A stretch of DNA of 64,000 bases from Diphasiastrum complanatum. Taxonomy: Eukaryota > Streptophyta > Lycopodiopsida > Lycopodiales > Lycopodiaceae. The DNA is taken from contig CM055094.1 of assembly GCA_029204225.1 (NCBI GenBank), positions 11,579,153 to 11,643,152 of the forward strand. The letters run 5' to 3'. The notes under the pieces are model-generated. The model searched no databases. It had not been told where the DNA came from and was given only the letters and a program-made list of their open reading frames with translations. Of this stretch, positions 1-15,840 are shown piece by piece. Position numbers and translations under genes: made by a program. The stretch's first letter is position 1. Each line of letters opens with the position of its first letter.

Positions 1-1419
1 AAGCCTCATAAACATTTCACTTGGAAAGATCAAATGGTTGTTTATAAACAACGCAGAGTATATATCCCAGACAACATCAAACTGAGGAAGAAAGTCTTGC
101 GAGAACATTATGACGTACTAGCCGTCGGACATCCAGGGGTGAATCGCATGTATGAACTTCTCAAAAGAGGCTTCTATTGGCCAGGTATGTGGGCAGACGT
201 TGAATCCTATGTGCAAACATGCCCGACATGTCAACAAGTGAAGGTGGAACCGCTAGCTCCAGTAGGACTACTCCAACCATTACCGATACCAGCATTCCCA
301 TGGGATTCGGTGAGCATGGATTTTATTGTTCAACTACCACGGTGCCAAGGCTTCGACTCAATTTATTTGGTGGTTGACCACTTTTCAAAGCAAGTTCATC
401 TAGTACCAACTAAAAGTTCAGTGACAGCTGAAGAAGTGGCAAGGTTATTTTTCAAATGTGTCTTCAAATACCATGGCCTGCCTAGAACGATTATTTCTGA
501 CCGAGACACCAAGTTCGTCGGAAAGTTTTGGACTTGTTTATTTCACCTCGTGGAAACTAGACTGAATTTCAGCACTGCATATCACCCTCAGTCAGGTGGG
601 CAAACGAAACGAGTCAATCGACAGATTAAACAATATTTATGAAATTATGTCGCTTGGGACCAATCCGATTGGGTCAACTACTTGGATATTCTCGAGTTTG
701 CACATAACAACCAAGTGAATAGATCTACTGTAAGGGCACCCTTCGAGATAAGCAATGGTCGGCTACCGATTGTTCCAAGCTCTTTTCTTACAGGCGTGCA
801 AGAAACTCCAGTACCCACTATGGAGGAATTCATCAATGAGTGGCACACAAAGCTAACAGAGGTGAAGTCATTTTTAGAGCAGCCACAAAGGAGTATGGCA
901 GCTGACGTAAACCCACATCGACGAGAACTGGAATTTGAGGAAGGTGATCAAGTGTGGCTGAACACAAAGAACATTGCGTTACCAAAAGGTTTCTCTCATA
1001 AGTTCGTTCGACCTTATGCGGGATCATATTATGTCACCAAGAAGATCAACCCAGTGGCTTACCGATTGGCGCTGCCATCCAGCTTGGATATACACAATGT
1101 GTTTCATATCTCATTACTCAAACGGTACAAACCAGATGAGCGATTTGATCGGCAACATGAACTCCGTCACCCACTAACGACACTTGATGATACGAAGAGG
1201 CAGCTTGTACCAAAACAAATATTGACACATAGAAAGCGAATTGGCGTTCAACATGAATATCTAGTGAAGTGGCTACAGGCTCCTTCTTGGGAGTACAAAG
1301 ACAAACTTAAGGAGGGAGCCCCTGAAGTACTGGTTGATTATCTGCAAAAGAACCAACGCAATAGCCGTTTTCCCAGATCAGCACACAAAGCACTACTTGG
1401 CGGCATGCCTCCTACATAA
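1..1419 (+). pseudogene. Ty3/gypsy chromovirus integrase with C-terminal chromodomain, decayed
   Basis: One reading frame runs from the window edge to 1419, broken by a single in-frame TGA at 640-642 (the frame continues as NYVAWDQSDWVNYLD). It encodes the 3' part of a Ty3 Pol. An H2C2 zinc-binding segment (HYDVLAVGHPG, then CPTC near 220) is followed by the integrase core (DFIVQLPRC, ISDRDTKF, HPQSGGQTKRVN), a C-terminal barrel (HNVFHISLLKRYK) and a chromodomain-like tail (HEYLVKWL...SWE, about 1250-1300). The tail places it among chromoviruses, whose chromodomain targets integration to chromatin. The glutamate expected 35 residues after the second catalytic Asp is Lys (codon 607-609), so the enzyme would be dead even without the stop. 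gag, RT and the 5' end lie outside the window. Confidence 0.93.
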
Positions 1420-1661
1420 ACATTCATGGCCATTCTGAAGTTCAAGGAACTTCCAGGTATCTTTCTTAAGTTTGTCAATAAATCACTTGCAGCTTTACAC
1501 AGGTTTTACGTAAGTGAACTTTATCTACACTTTTTCTATGCTACTGCCAATGTATTTTTTTAATTCAAAGTTGTTAAGGCCGGTGAATTAAGCCTGTGCC
1601 ATATATCCTAGGTCTAGTTTGGCCCTGATGAGGACATCAGCTTTTTCAAACGAGGGGAGGA

Positions 1662-1925
1662 TGTTGTAAAGCTGACTTAGGTGCACCCAGCGTGCCCTGT
1701 AAGACTCTAAGGGGTGACGCTCCCTAAGGTCCCAGAGCAAGTTAGAACGTCAAGGACTGAGCCTCCAACCTGTGGTGAGCCAGTCAAGTAGTCACAAGTC
1801 ATGAGCTAGGTCTGGAGCTCGAGTCATGGCCTAGTCAGGAAGCAAGTTGATTCTGTCGTCGGGACGGCTCCCGGGACCCATGTCCGGGAGCCAGACTGAT
1901 TCTGCCAGGCTTGTCAGGCTTAATC
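1662..1925 (+). repeat. 3' LTR (start certain, end uncertain) of the chromovirus
   Basis: A purine tract ending GAGGGGAGGA at about 1652-1661 is followed by TGTTGTAAAGC, the usual polypurine-tract to LTR transition, 240 bp after the Pol stop. The LTR probably continues to about 1925-1930, where the coiled-coil reading frame region begins. No second copy is in the window, so the far end cannot be fixed. Confidence 0.6.
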
Positions 1926-1942
1926 AGCAAAATAAAAACTAA

Positions 1943-3681
1943 GTCCTAAAAAGCGTGCTTTACCAGCCTATTGAAGATGAAGATGAACCAGACAACCAGC
2001 CCCAATGGTTTCGAACCATGATAGAGAAAGCCAAAAATCTAGTGGCTGAAGTGTACGAGTTGGACAAATATCATCATAAGATTACCATGGAGTTTGTTAA
2101 CTTAGAAAGGAGATGCCAAGAGGATCTTAAGGCATCCGAATCAGACAACACGAAGTTGATCGAACAAAATTGTTCTCTCGAAACACAGCTTCAGACTCTA
2201 ATAAAAGAAGCTGATTCTTTGAAGAAGATGAATAAGGCAATTCAAGCCAAGTCTGACAATTTTCAGACTCAAAATGATTCTTTGAAACAACAACTCTTGG
2301 TTGCGAATCAACATAACGTCGCCCTCTAGAAATAGTTGTAGGAGGAGCGAATGACGCGAATAAAGACAGAAGCTGCTCTTTCTATGTACACCAATGCAGG
2401 GCCAGTCACAGTAGACCTCATAAAGCTGAACCAGCTCCAAGACCAGATGCTCAAAAAATTTTGAGTCGAGTTCTTGCAACCGCTCGAGAATGCGAAGGCA
2501 CTTGTCGAGGAAGAGTTGGCTGAGCTGAAAGAGCTCTCGAGTGAAGCCATCTCATATTGCAGTGGGCCCGATTCACACGATGAATATCTTCAAGCCCTGC
2601 TTCGCATTGATGACATCACACAACAACTACAAGCTGTGCCATCCTGTTCCGGATCCTCGAACCATCCTGAGTATTTGGAGGCTGTCGAAAATCTCGACAA
2701 GTTTGAGCAAGAGCTGTCGAATCTTAAGCAACAATTGGAAGATCAGAAGCTGGCTGCTGAGTTGCAAACTCAGGACTTGGCAACTATATCACTACAGTCG
2801 AAGCGAACACGGCGTAATCAGTGGAAGGTATATGCTGACAGATTTTGTGCATTTGCTGAACACTTCTGAAAATGGTGTCCACATGCATTTAATGTTGAAT
2901 TGCAATGGCGTGTGGATTACATGATGCTACCAGGCGCAGTAGGCATCGCCTTCGATGATTGGAAGCGACCTTGGGAGAAAACGACTTTCTCTGGTTATGG
3001 GGCCAGCTCTCTATCGAACAGAAAGGATGTCTCTGTTGGGGCATAATCTAGGGCAAGTTCTAGGTCGTGCCTTTCAGATCAGCAGAGTTATACATAAGCT
3101 CTTCGGCTATGTATGCTCTAGAATATATGCTAATCAAAGAGTTTCAATTTTTTTGGAACGAAGACAATAAGCGACATTTTTGGAAGCGAAAGTCGCAGTT
3201 TCAACTGTACAAACCTCAAGCTATTGCAGATCTAGGCGAATTTGACAATGTCGGGTTGCTGATCAATGTAAATATGGCTTATCCAGAATTATTTAGCCTT
3301 TACGTGGATTGGGAACAAAATTTTGTAGATTATTTTGTGGAGATTCGACACAATCTGCAAGACAAAAGGAAGTCATTTTGCTACGAGCAGTTTTGTACAT
3401 ATTCATTTTGACAGTTTGGTACTAGTGCGGCAAAGACATTATTTTTTGTTCAAAATCTTTATGTTAAAAGCTCTTTTATTAGATTTTCAGCTCGTTACTA
3501 TAAAGAAGTCACGGATTGAAGTGATTCAGACGAAGATACAAAGTTAACTCAAGAGCTGTTTGATGGAACATTGCTCCTGGTCAAGTTAGAAGATTTCAGC
3601 AACTTACCAGTTGGCCGCTACACAAAATCAAAAGAAGACTTGTTGTTGATCGAAGCTGTGATGCCACGTTATTGTTAAAAA
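1943..3681 (+). pseudogene. Decayed coiled-coil ORF, probably the C-terminal half of a Tat-type extra ORF
   Basis: The frame from 1943 to about 3045 and, after one frameshift, from about 3067 to 3681 reads as one protein of roughly 570 codons broken by several stops (2327, 2333, 2339, 2462, 2867, 3409, 3514). The first half is strongly heptad-like and rich in Q, L, E and K (for example LIEQNCSLETQLQTL and KQQLEDQKLAAEL). The second half has an aromatic stretch (EFQFFWNEDNKRHFW, LFSLYVDWEQ) and ends LLLIEAVMPRYC. I recognise no cellular domain. Its position just before Tat-like LTR DNA, and the lack of a coiled coil in the truncated extra ORF at 9363-10190, make it plausible as the missing part of that protein from a tandem copy. 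That link is inference. Confidence 0.5.
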
Positions 3682-4929
3682 TTGAATATCGACATAAATA
3701 TGGCATGATATACTCGAAAATGAAGATATGAGCTGGTTAAGTATAAATCATGAAAAGGCCTAAAGTCATTTTTTGGGATTATATCTCCTAAGTACTTGCC
3801 TCGTAATTAGGGGCAAGACCTTTAATAAGAAAGACATTGCCTTGGATAACCTTTACTAGGTCATCCACACGAAACGGCTAGATACGAAAAGACATGTTAA
3901 ACTAGAGTAACTTTAACTCTTAGTTAAATCTACCTTTCATGGTATAATTGAACGTATTTTCAGTCTAATTGTTAACTAGACCCTTTCGCGGGAGCCACGT
4001 ACCTATTGTTTAAAAGGGGTGTTTGTTCACCCATAGAACATATATTGATCTCACACTTCAGTCTCGAGCATCGAGAGGGAAGAGTTTATGCATATGTAAG
4101 AGATTGAAGAAGTGAATAGAGTTCTGTGAGTTATTCTCTCTTACCTCTGTTCTCCGCACTGTTGAGTGTGAGTGATCTTGAGTCTGTTAACAATCTCTAA
4201 TGCATTACATGAATTACTCTCTAATCATACAGACTCTCTAGTGCATTACAGTCATTTGTTGTGTATCCGTAAAGCATGCTCTAAAGAACTGTCTTAAAAC
4301 TATCTTATTTGTCTATCGCGAATACTTTCTTTTCGGCACTCGAATAACGACTATCTTTGGTACAGTCTAGCACGATCATTGAATAAAGTTGTATGTATAC
4401 ATATGAGATGACAGTCCCTGTCTGAGGAGTTGAGTCCTTGATCTGTTTTCCTGATTGTCATTGACATAAGTTTCTAACGTGCTCTAAAATCATTCGTGTT
4501 CTTTAACCATTAATTTGGACTTTAATTGTTGAGGACTTCTGTCTAGAAACGAATAGTTCGCGAACACGATATATTAATTGTCTATACAATCGCAAATACA
4601 TCGAACATTTCTCGACTCTCTACTGACAACTTAATCAGCCAGAGTGTAGTACTGTTGTACTACTCTAATAACATCTCATCTATAGAACGCGTTTCATTTG
4701 ATTTGATAGAGGCCAGATTGTTGTTCTGAAAATTATCAACATCACACCCAAATATAAGTAATACTGGTTACTTTTTAATGTCTGTCGACAACCAAATAAC
4801 ACTCGACACTACTTGTCATAAATTGTCCCAAAAACATAACTTTCTAACACTGTCCTCTGTGGGAACAACACTATTTGCTACAAAAATCTATATTAACCTT
4901 GTTGGTATAGTACGACATATACCAATTTC
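3682..4929 (+). repeat. Non-coding block containing the probable 5' LTR of the Tat-like element
   Basis: No coding potential. The block ends directly at a primer binding site at 4930, so its right part should be the 5' LTR. It holds a short internal duplication (a segment ending GTGCATTACA around 4198-4250). The left LTR end and polypurine tract cannot be fixed because no second LTR copy is seen downstream. Confidence 0.45.
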
Positions 4930-4947
4930 TGGCACCGTTGCCGGGGA
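4930..4947 (+). promoter_or_regulatory. Primer binding site, tRNA-Asp type
   Basis: TGGCACCGTTGCCGGGGA differs by one base from the complement of the plant tRNA-Asp 3' end used by Tat and Athila lineage Ty3 elements. It sits about 50 bp before the gag start and marks the end of the 5' LTR. Confidence 0.8.
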
Positions 4948-4999
4948 TAGTTTAGGAAAGTTATAAGCAATCTGACAAATCCATCTCGATCTCTAGTGT

Positions 5000-7900
5000 A
5001 TGTCAGATAGAGAATCTAGATTAGAACGATATCGTAAGCTTAGAGAGGAATTTTTACAAAGACAAAGTGAGAGTACTAGTCGAAGAAATCTAGACGAAAT
5101 CACTGCCCAGTTACTTGAACTCCTAATTAGCTTCGGTATGGAGGGTCATGTTGCATGTTTCACTTCTATAGCAAAAATTAAATACGATTATTTTAAAGGG
5201 ACTTCTTCAGACGATGCAGATAGCTATGTCTCACAATTCGAGTCAATTGAAGGTACTGACATTGACAAACTATGAATCTTCTCTGGTCTGCTAAGAAAGC
5301 AGACGTGCATCTGGTACAGTCAAGTTGAACCAGGCCGTGTAGGAACTTGTTACCTGTTGAAAGATATGTTTCTAAACCAGGTCAGAGAAATTGGTTACAA
5401 ATCGAGAATTCTCGGACATCTGAACAATGTTCAGAAGAAGAGTAAAGAATCCCTTCGCAAATATACACGAAAGGTTAAAAATCTCATAGGAAAACTAACT
5501 GGTGTATATCCCGTTGATATGTAGATCGAACAGTTTTTGGCTAGTTTACCACCAAAGATTGATCAATATTGCAGACAAGGGGACATGACCTCCTTAGCAG
5601 CAGTAATAGCTAGTGCCAAAAATTTCAAGACCTCAAAACTAGCACAAAAGCGACGATCAACTAAGAAATCTCAAAAGTCAAAGATTGATTCTAGTGACAG
5701 CAAGGATGATTCTGATTCTGATTCAAGTACCAGTTCTTCAAGTTTGGAATCGGAAGGCAGCGATGCATCAGAATCAGAAGCTGACAAAGGAGAGAGAAAG
5801 AATAAACGACGATCCAAACGAAAGGACGACACAAAAGTTGTCGAAGATAAGTCATCAACTTCTAAAGTTGAAAAGCTTTGGAAGAGTAATATGGCTGATC
5901 TTAATAAAAATTTTAATGACTTGAAAGTGCGAATCTCTAACGTTGCAGACAAAAGACTGAAAGCGTGTTCTTCCCACTCAGAATGTGGTGTACGAAATGT
6001 GGAACTTCAAGACACACTAAGGAAGACTGCACCATTGTAAATGTCAAATACATTGAAGATCTTGCCCATGAGGTACTTTTTATTTTTCAAAATGATGCAA
6101 CTACTAACTATGTTCAGGGTACTACAGCATCAGCCCAGCAGAACAGACCCAAGTTCGCACCTGTACTTGTTCGAAAGAGACAGTATTGTCTCAATCCTAA
6201 GTACTCTCTCATGATTAAGGACGAACTCAACAAACACCTTAAGGCAAGTATAATCTATCTTGTCTTAAGCCGTGAATGGGTTTCACCCATTGTTGTTGTC
6301 CAAAAGAAGAAGACTGGCAAGATATGAATATGCCAGGATTTTCACAAACTCAATGCTGCCACAAGGAAGGATCATCATCCTCTGCCCTTCACTGATTCCA
6401 TCTTAGATCAGGTTGCTGGTCAGGAGCGTTACAGTTTCTATGATGATTTTTTTGGTTATAATCAGGTTGGAGTGCGAAAGGAAGATCGTTCAAAGACTAC
6501 ATTCACTACGGATTGGGGCACTTATGCCTACAACAAAATGTCCTTTGGTCTTTGTAACGCTCCAGCAACTTTTCAGCGAATCATGTTAATTTTTGCTGCC
6601 TTCCTAAGAACTTTTCTCGAAATATTTATTGATGATTTCTGCGTATATAGTGATATAAAGACGCACCTACAGAAGCTGAAATTAACATTGCAATGGTGTA
6701 GAGATACTTGTTCATCCCTTCATCCAGAGAAATGTTTTTTCGGTATGAAAGAAGGGATATTACTCGGACACAGAATATCTAACAGAGGAATAGAAGTCGA
6801 CAAAGATAAAGTCGAGCTTATAAAGAATCTCTAGATACCAACCAATTTACGTGAACTAAGAGCTTTGTAGGACATGTCGGCTATTACCAAAGATTTATTC
6901 AAAAATATGCTTCTATTGCTGCCCCTCTTTCACATCTACTGAAGAAACAAGTGGAATACTTGTGGACAAATGAACAGCAGAAAGCATTCGAAGAACTTAA
7001 GCAAAGATTGATCAATGCTCCTATTCTGAGACCACCCAACTGGGCTATTTTATTTCATAGCTATGTGGATGTTTCTGCATTTGCTATTGGCATCTGTTTA
7101 AGCCAGAAGGACGACCAGAAGAAAGATCATCCCATTTACTATGCAAGTCGACAGCTCAGTGCATCAGAGAAGAATTATTTGGCTACAGAAAGGGAAGCTC
7201 TTGGAATGATTTTCACTGTTAAGAAATTTTGGCATTATTTGCTGGGATATGCATTTATTTTTCATGTTGATCACTATGCTCTTAAGTATCTTGTAAATAA
7301 ACCAGATCTATCAGGACGAATTGCTCGATGGGTTCTATTTCTACAGGAATTCACTTATCAAGTAGAACTTCGCCAAGGAAAGTATCATACAAATGCTGAT
7401 TATCTTTTACAACTCAGCACGGGAAAAATTGAAGAACCTATCAATGATGATTTTCCAGACAAACATTTATTCGATATTTCATCTACAAATTCGCTATATT
7501 CTGATATTATTATTTATCTCAAAGATCAGATGTATTCGGATGGTTACGATTTGGAGCAAAAGACAGTTTTTCAATATAAGGTAGCACCTTATACAATTAT
7601 TAACAATATCTTGTACAAGCTTGGTGCAGATCATCAGCTTCGAAGATGTCTCAAAACTAAAGACATTAAAAAGGTCGTTAAAGCCTTACACTTAGAAGAT
7701 GTTGATGGACATTTTGCTTTGAAAAATACTGTTAATAAGATATTGATTGCCAAGTATTGGTGGCCAACAATGTTCAAGGATGTATCAAATTTTATTCGTT
7801 CATGTGATCCATGCCAGAGATCTGGCAAGCCTACAAAAGCAATGAATTAGCCGTTGACACCAATCCTTCCTCTTGCACCATTTGAGAAGTGGGCGATTGA

Positions 7901-8706
7901 CTTTGTCGGTCCAATCAAACCTGTGACCCGACATACAAAATGTCGTTATATTCTAGTTGCCACGGATTATGCTACAAAGAAGGTTGAAGCAGAGCCGACG
8001 AAACGAAACGATGCAAAAACTGTCACGACGTTCTTATTCAAAAGTATAATCACAAGATATGGTTGTCCACTTGAACTAGTAAGTGACCGAGGTACACATT
8101 TTCTAAATGACACGATACAGTTGCTGACAACCTATTTTCTGATCAAACTACACCGTATAATCCAAAATCAAACGGGTTTTATGTAAGATCCTGAACAAAA
8201 TTACTATTGCACATGCAACGGATTGGGATCAGAAACTACCATCAGTTCTCTGGGCTTATCGCAACACAGAGAAAATTACGACAAAGCAGACACCATATTT
8301 TTCTACATATGTTATGCATCCTATTTTGCCAATTGAATTTGAGTTGAAAACTTTTCGTATTCAAGCTCAACGAACAGATGTAGAATTATTAAAAGAAAGG
8401 ATGACTAATATTAAAGAACTAGCTGAAGCTTGTGTGACTTCACAAAAATTAACGAAGGAAATCCAAGAACAAAGAAAGAAGAATTGTGACAGTCATATCA
8501 GGAAATGTGATCTGAAAGCTGATGACTTTGCACTGATATATAATAGTCGACATCAAAAGTTTCCCAAAAAACTCCATATGAGATGGCTTGGACAGTATAA
8601 AGTTATAGAGGTGTTTGGCAATGGTTCTGTGCAACTTCAATCACTTGAAGGTGAACTGTTACCTACACGTATTAATGGGTCCAGATTGAAGAAATACTAC
8701 CTTTGA
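5000..8706 (+). pseudogene. Tat-like Ty3/gypsy gag-pol (gag, zinc knuckle, RT, RNase H, integrase), decayed and lacking protease
   Basis: gag runs from ATG 5000 with in-frame stops at 5273 and 5522, a Ser/Asp-rich then Lys/Arg-rich linker (about 5690-5860), and after a frameshift near 5960 a zinc knuckle CTKCGTSRHTKEDC (about 5990-6030). Only about 50 residues later RT starts (HLKASIIY, then SPIVVVQKKKTG), so the aspartic protease is absent. RT shows SFGLCNAPATFQ and the catalytic FIDD (6625-6640); RNase H follows (YVDVSAFAIG, 6951-7420), then integrase with HHCC zinc residues (CDPCQRSGK, 7800), DFVGP and SDRGTHF (7854-8120). The region that should carry the catalytic Glu is frameshifted near 8150 and reads NGFYVR. 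The C-terminus (8314-8706) is intact. Further stops lie at 6325, 6832 and 7848. The element is dead. Confidence 0.92.
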
Positions 8707-8739
8707 CCATAATTTTTTTTTAATTGTTTTCGCGACTTT

Positions 8740-8960
8740 TCTTTTATCTTTTCTAGAAATTTTTGTGAAATTTTCTACAACCTTCTAACATTTTTCAAGA
8801 ATTTTCTAGAATCTTTCTAGCATTTTCTCTAGTTTTCGAGAAATTTTCTAGTATGTTGCTAAAATTTTCGAGAAATTTTTGTGAGTTTCTGTACGAGAAA
8901 GTTTCACGAAACTTTCTAGAACTTTCTAGCATATTTTTGAGAATCTCTCGAGAATCTCTC
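8740..8960 (+). promoter_or_regulatory. Cluster of heat-shock-element-like inverted GAA/TTC repeats
   Basis: The AT-rich spacer between integrase and the extra ORF is packed with alternating TTC and GAA triplets at 2-bp spacing. Perfect runs are TTCAAGAATTTTCTAGAA (8794-8811, four alternating units) and TTCTAGAACTTTC (8914-8926, three units), with several near matches around them. Three or more units in this arrangement define a heat shock factor binding site. The cluster lies about 0.4-0.6 kb upstream of the ATG at 9363. Activity is inference. Confidence 0.45.
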
Positions 8961-9362
8961 GACCTACTTTTTGTATTCCTCCATTAAAGATGATGGCCAC
9001 GTTATTATCATTTTTTTTTACACGTGTGTACGCTCACATATCAAAACAGATATTGTTTCTTTTTAATTTAATATTTTTTCTTTTTACAAACGGTCTTCCA
9101 TCATTAAAGATCGATTTGTCAAATTATAGTTTCAAACACTGAGCCATGCACGTCCTCCATAAACGAAAGTGACAGATGTCATGTCACCATGCCACATCAT
9201 CATCCCTTCCACACCGCTATTGCATATTAGTGTTATTTTTTATTTTCTTCCTTACAATTTTGGCCTGCGAGTTTATGCTTTCCTGTGCTTATTCTCTTTG
9301 CGATCAAAGCTCACTCATACGAACTATTGCGATCTACGGAGCTGTCGACAAACATTCGACCA

Positions 9363-12820
<3,458 letters not shown>

Positions 12821-13511
12821 AGATGAGCCTTAATGGATAGATATTCGGGCTACCTCCTGTAAAAAAGTGGATCTTGAATGGATCCAAACTCCCAAAATAC
12901 TTGGCTAAGATCTTTGCACAACAAGCTACAAAAGCTAGAAATGGCAAAGCATCCTAATGCTACCTTTGATACACATGAACTTGACAGAGCATTCAAGAGA
13001 CAAAAGAAACTAATAAAAGGTACTGATGGCAGCCAAAAACAACATCATACCAGCCCTACAACAGCAGCCTACCACTTTTGGAAACCTCTTAAGATCATAC
13101 ACAAAAGCTTGAAGACAATACACAAAGCAATGCTCTCAATGGAGGAAGAAACTGTGACAATGATCTATTGATCTCTCTCAACAATACAATAAGTTTTTCC
13201 AACCTGTTCTCCACGAATTTCAGCCTAATATAGGTGAGAGAGATGACTCTCTCTCCTCTCTCTAGAACTTAGGACCCAATTTTAGGGCACCAGTAGCCTA
13301 AAATAGCCATTTTTGGCCTATATGTCCAAATAACATGATTTTGGTGTCATTTCGAAGGTCCTGAAGTTTGGGACTTCTTTAATATGAAATAGATACTTAA
13401 ATAAAAGTATCTAGGCCTCTTTCACATGTGTGAAAGGTTAGATCCAAAACTATGTACAAAAATTGCCAATTTAGGCCTCAAACTAGCTAGGAAATGTTGA
13501 CAATTTTCACA
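12821..13511 (-). repeat. Probable 3' LTR of minus-strand copia remnant (lower end uncertain)
   Basis: On the minus strand the RNase H tail at 13507 is followed by a purine tract (AAGAGGGAG) and TGTGAAAATTG, the same LTR start used by the copia remnant near 17978 and closely like the young copia LTR at 18305. The lower boundary is set only by the family's typical 690-bp LTR length. Confidence 0.45.
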
Positions 13512-15001
13512 CTCCCTCTTCAACATTGGGTGCTAGTTTTAACATAGATCTTGAACACATTCCAAGATTAGATCTATGCTTATAATACAGTTCCTTTCCC
13601 AATGGTTTGGTGAAGATATCAGCCACACACTCCAATGAAGAGACATGTTGAACCTCCACCTCTTTGCCAATGACTTGATCGCTCACAAAGTGATGAGCAA
13701 TCTCAATGTGCTTGCTTCTAGCATGGAAAATTGGATTGGTCGCCAAGCTTTGGGCTGAAAGGTTGTCACAATAGATGATTGGTGTCTTCTTAGAATCCAT
13801 CAAGTGAAGATCCAATAGCATCCTCTTTATCCAAAGCATCTCCTTGGTGCATGTTGTCAATGCCTTGTACTCAGCCTCGGTGGAAGATAGAGAGATAGTA
13901 GGTTGTTTCTTTTATAGCCATGAGATAGCTCCCTCTCCAAGATATATTGCAAGGGCACTTGTTGACTTCCTATCCATTTGATCACCTGCAAAATCTAAAT
14001 CTGAGAAACCACAAAGGTTAGGTGAAGATCCTTCATACAAGATGCCAAAATCTCTAGATCCTGAGAGGTATCTTGATTTTCCACTTCACTCTTAAACTTG
14101 ACAAATGCAGCAAACACTTCATCCTTGGTTTTAAGAAGATAGACCCAAGTATACCTACTAAAGTCATCAATAAAAGTTGCATACATTTTTGCCCCACCAT
14201 TGGTAGTTGTACTAAAAGAATGAAGATCTGAATGCACAAGTTGAAAAGCTTCTTTAAGACTTTTAGGGAGACCAAGAACATGCTCTTTCTTTGTCATTAC
14301 CTCCAAAGGTTTGAAGTTGGGATGGCCCAACCTCTTATGCCAAACTTCTTGGTTTGTCAATTGTTCCCTAGCCATACATCCTTCATTCTTAGAGATCACA
14401 CATGCATCCAGTTTGAAAAGTTTACCATGCCCTCTTCCTTTAGCAATCAAGGATCCACACTTACTTATCAAACAAGCATCTCCAATGAACTCAACATCAA
14501 GCCCCTTGTCAATCATTTGACTAACACTAAGCAAGTTCTTAGTGATTGAAGGAATGTACAATACATTTTCAAGATTAGCTTTCCTATTTGTTGAAAGAGA
14601 AATAGGAATTGTGCCTATGCCTTTGATGTCACATTGACCATCATTTGCAGTATAGATGATGTTGCTCTCTCCCTCATAAGACAATAAGGATGAAAAGTAT
14701 TCCTTCTGTCTTGTCATGTGAGATGAGGCTCCACTATCAATCCACCAAGGATCATTCACATCTATATGTGAAAGAAAACTTGAAATCATAACAAGATTTT
14801 AATGATATGAAGAGCCCTTTTGGCCTTCTTATCAAACCTTTGTTGCTCTTGAACTGTGGGTGGTCTCTCTTCAGTTCCTGCAATTATGTCCATGAGTTCA
14901 TTCAACTCAAGTAAGGATTCCATCCTCATTTTCTAGGTAGAGTAGTTTGATGAACTCAACCTATCATTAGTTTCTAACATGATCCCACCATTGGAAGCCA
15001 T
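13507..15001 (-). pseudogene. Ty1/copia gag-pol remnant with two large internal deletions
   Basis: Minus-strand order: gag N-terminus starting at ATG 15001 (MASNGGIMLETNDRL...), then a jump near 14790 straight to the protease (WWIDSGASSHMT, 14750-14715), gag-pre-integrase (WHKRLGHPN) and the integrase core start (LVHSDLHSF, FIDDFSRY), then a second jump near 14060 to the RNase H domain (FGILYEGSS), ending CDNLSAQSLATNP and FTKPLGKEL (13780-13580). The rest of gag, the zinc knuckle, the second half of integrase and the whole RT are missing. A stop in the Trp-rich RNase H segment and frameshifts show that it is dead. The sequence is close to the young copia at 18305-24299, so it is an older member of the same lineage. 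Confidence 0.9.
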
Positions 15002-15840
15002 GAATATAATGATTCTTCAACTTTTAGGCTCTGTCCTAATACACCTAACACTCACTTTCCTCTCAAAAAATGATGGATAAGGAGATCTCAGAAGATCTAG
15101 GACCCTAAAACACTTCTATCTTGAACCTAGCTAGTCTCCAAGCATAGAAAGAAAGATTGAAACACATGCAACACTTTGCACACACTAAGAATGGATTACA
15201 AACTCAAACCAACCTGAACACACTCTTGCTTAAGCTCCCAAACTTTCCAGCAAGTGACCAAATCAAGTTATGATCTGAAGAGTTACTTGCATTCTTAGAA
15301 AATACACAAGACTAGGCTGCCAAGAATACCTAGAATTGAACAAACTTGATCAACATATGATCAACACACTAAGATATTGATTCAACGTGTAAAACCACAT
15401 GTAAACCACATTTCTAAAAGTTTATAAACTCTAGCAAATGATAAATACAAGCTTTAGGGGTGAATGAAAGAGCACACTTAGTGAATCACAAGACTAGCTT
15501 CACTAGCTTGTCAAATCTTGGTGTTTAGATGTAGATCTAAGATCACTTCACATGAGAATGTTCCTCAACCTGTTAAGAACCTGAAAACACATTTGCATAA
15601 TGGTTAAAACCTTCCAGCAAATGCTCCAATCAAATTACATAAGGAGAGTTACTTACATGCTCAACAAAGAGGAGTAGATGAGAGAGTATCCATATCAATC
15701 GATACTTGGATACCTCATGTATGCAATGGTCTGCACAACACCTTATTTTGTTTTTTGCAGTAAACTTACTAAGCCAATTCATGGCTAATCCTAGCATCAC
15801 CCATTGAAAGGCTCTCACAAGAGTCATGAGATATATTTGA
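15002..15840. other. Leader and flank of the minus-strand copia remnant, no genes
   Basis: A degenerate inverse primer site (AGGCTCTGTCC, near 15027) may mark the 5' LTR junction of the preceding copia. A diverged direct repeat of about 90 bp pairs 15208-15296 with 15568-15656 (shared core TTCCAGCAA then GAGTTACTT). I see no coding sequence. Confidence 0.4.
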
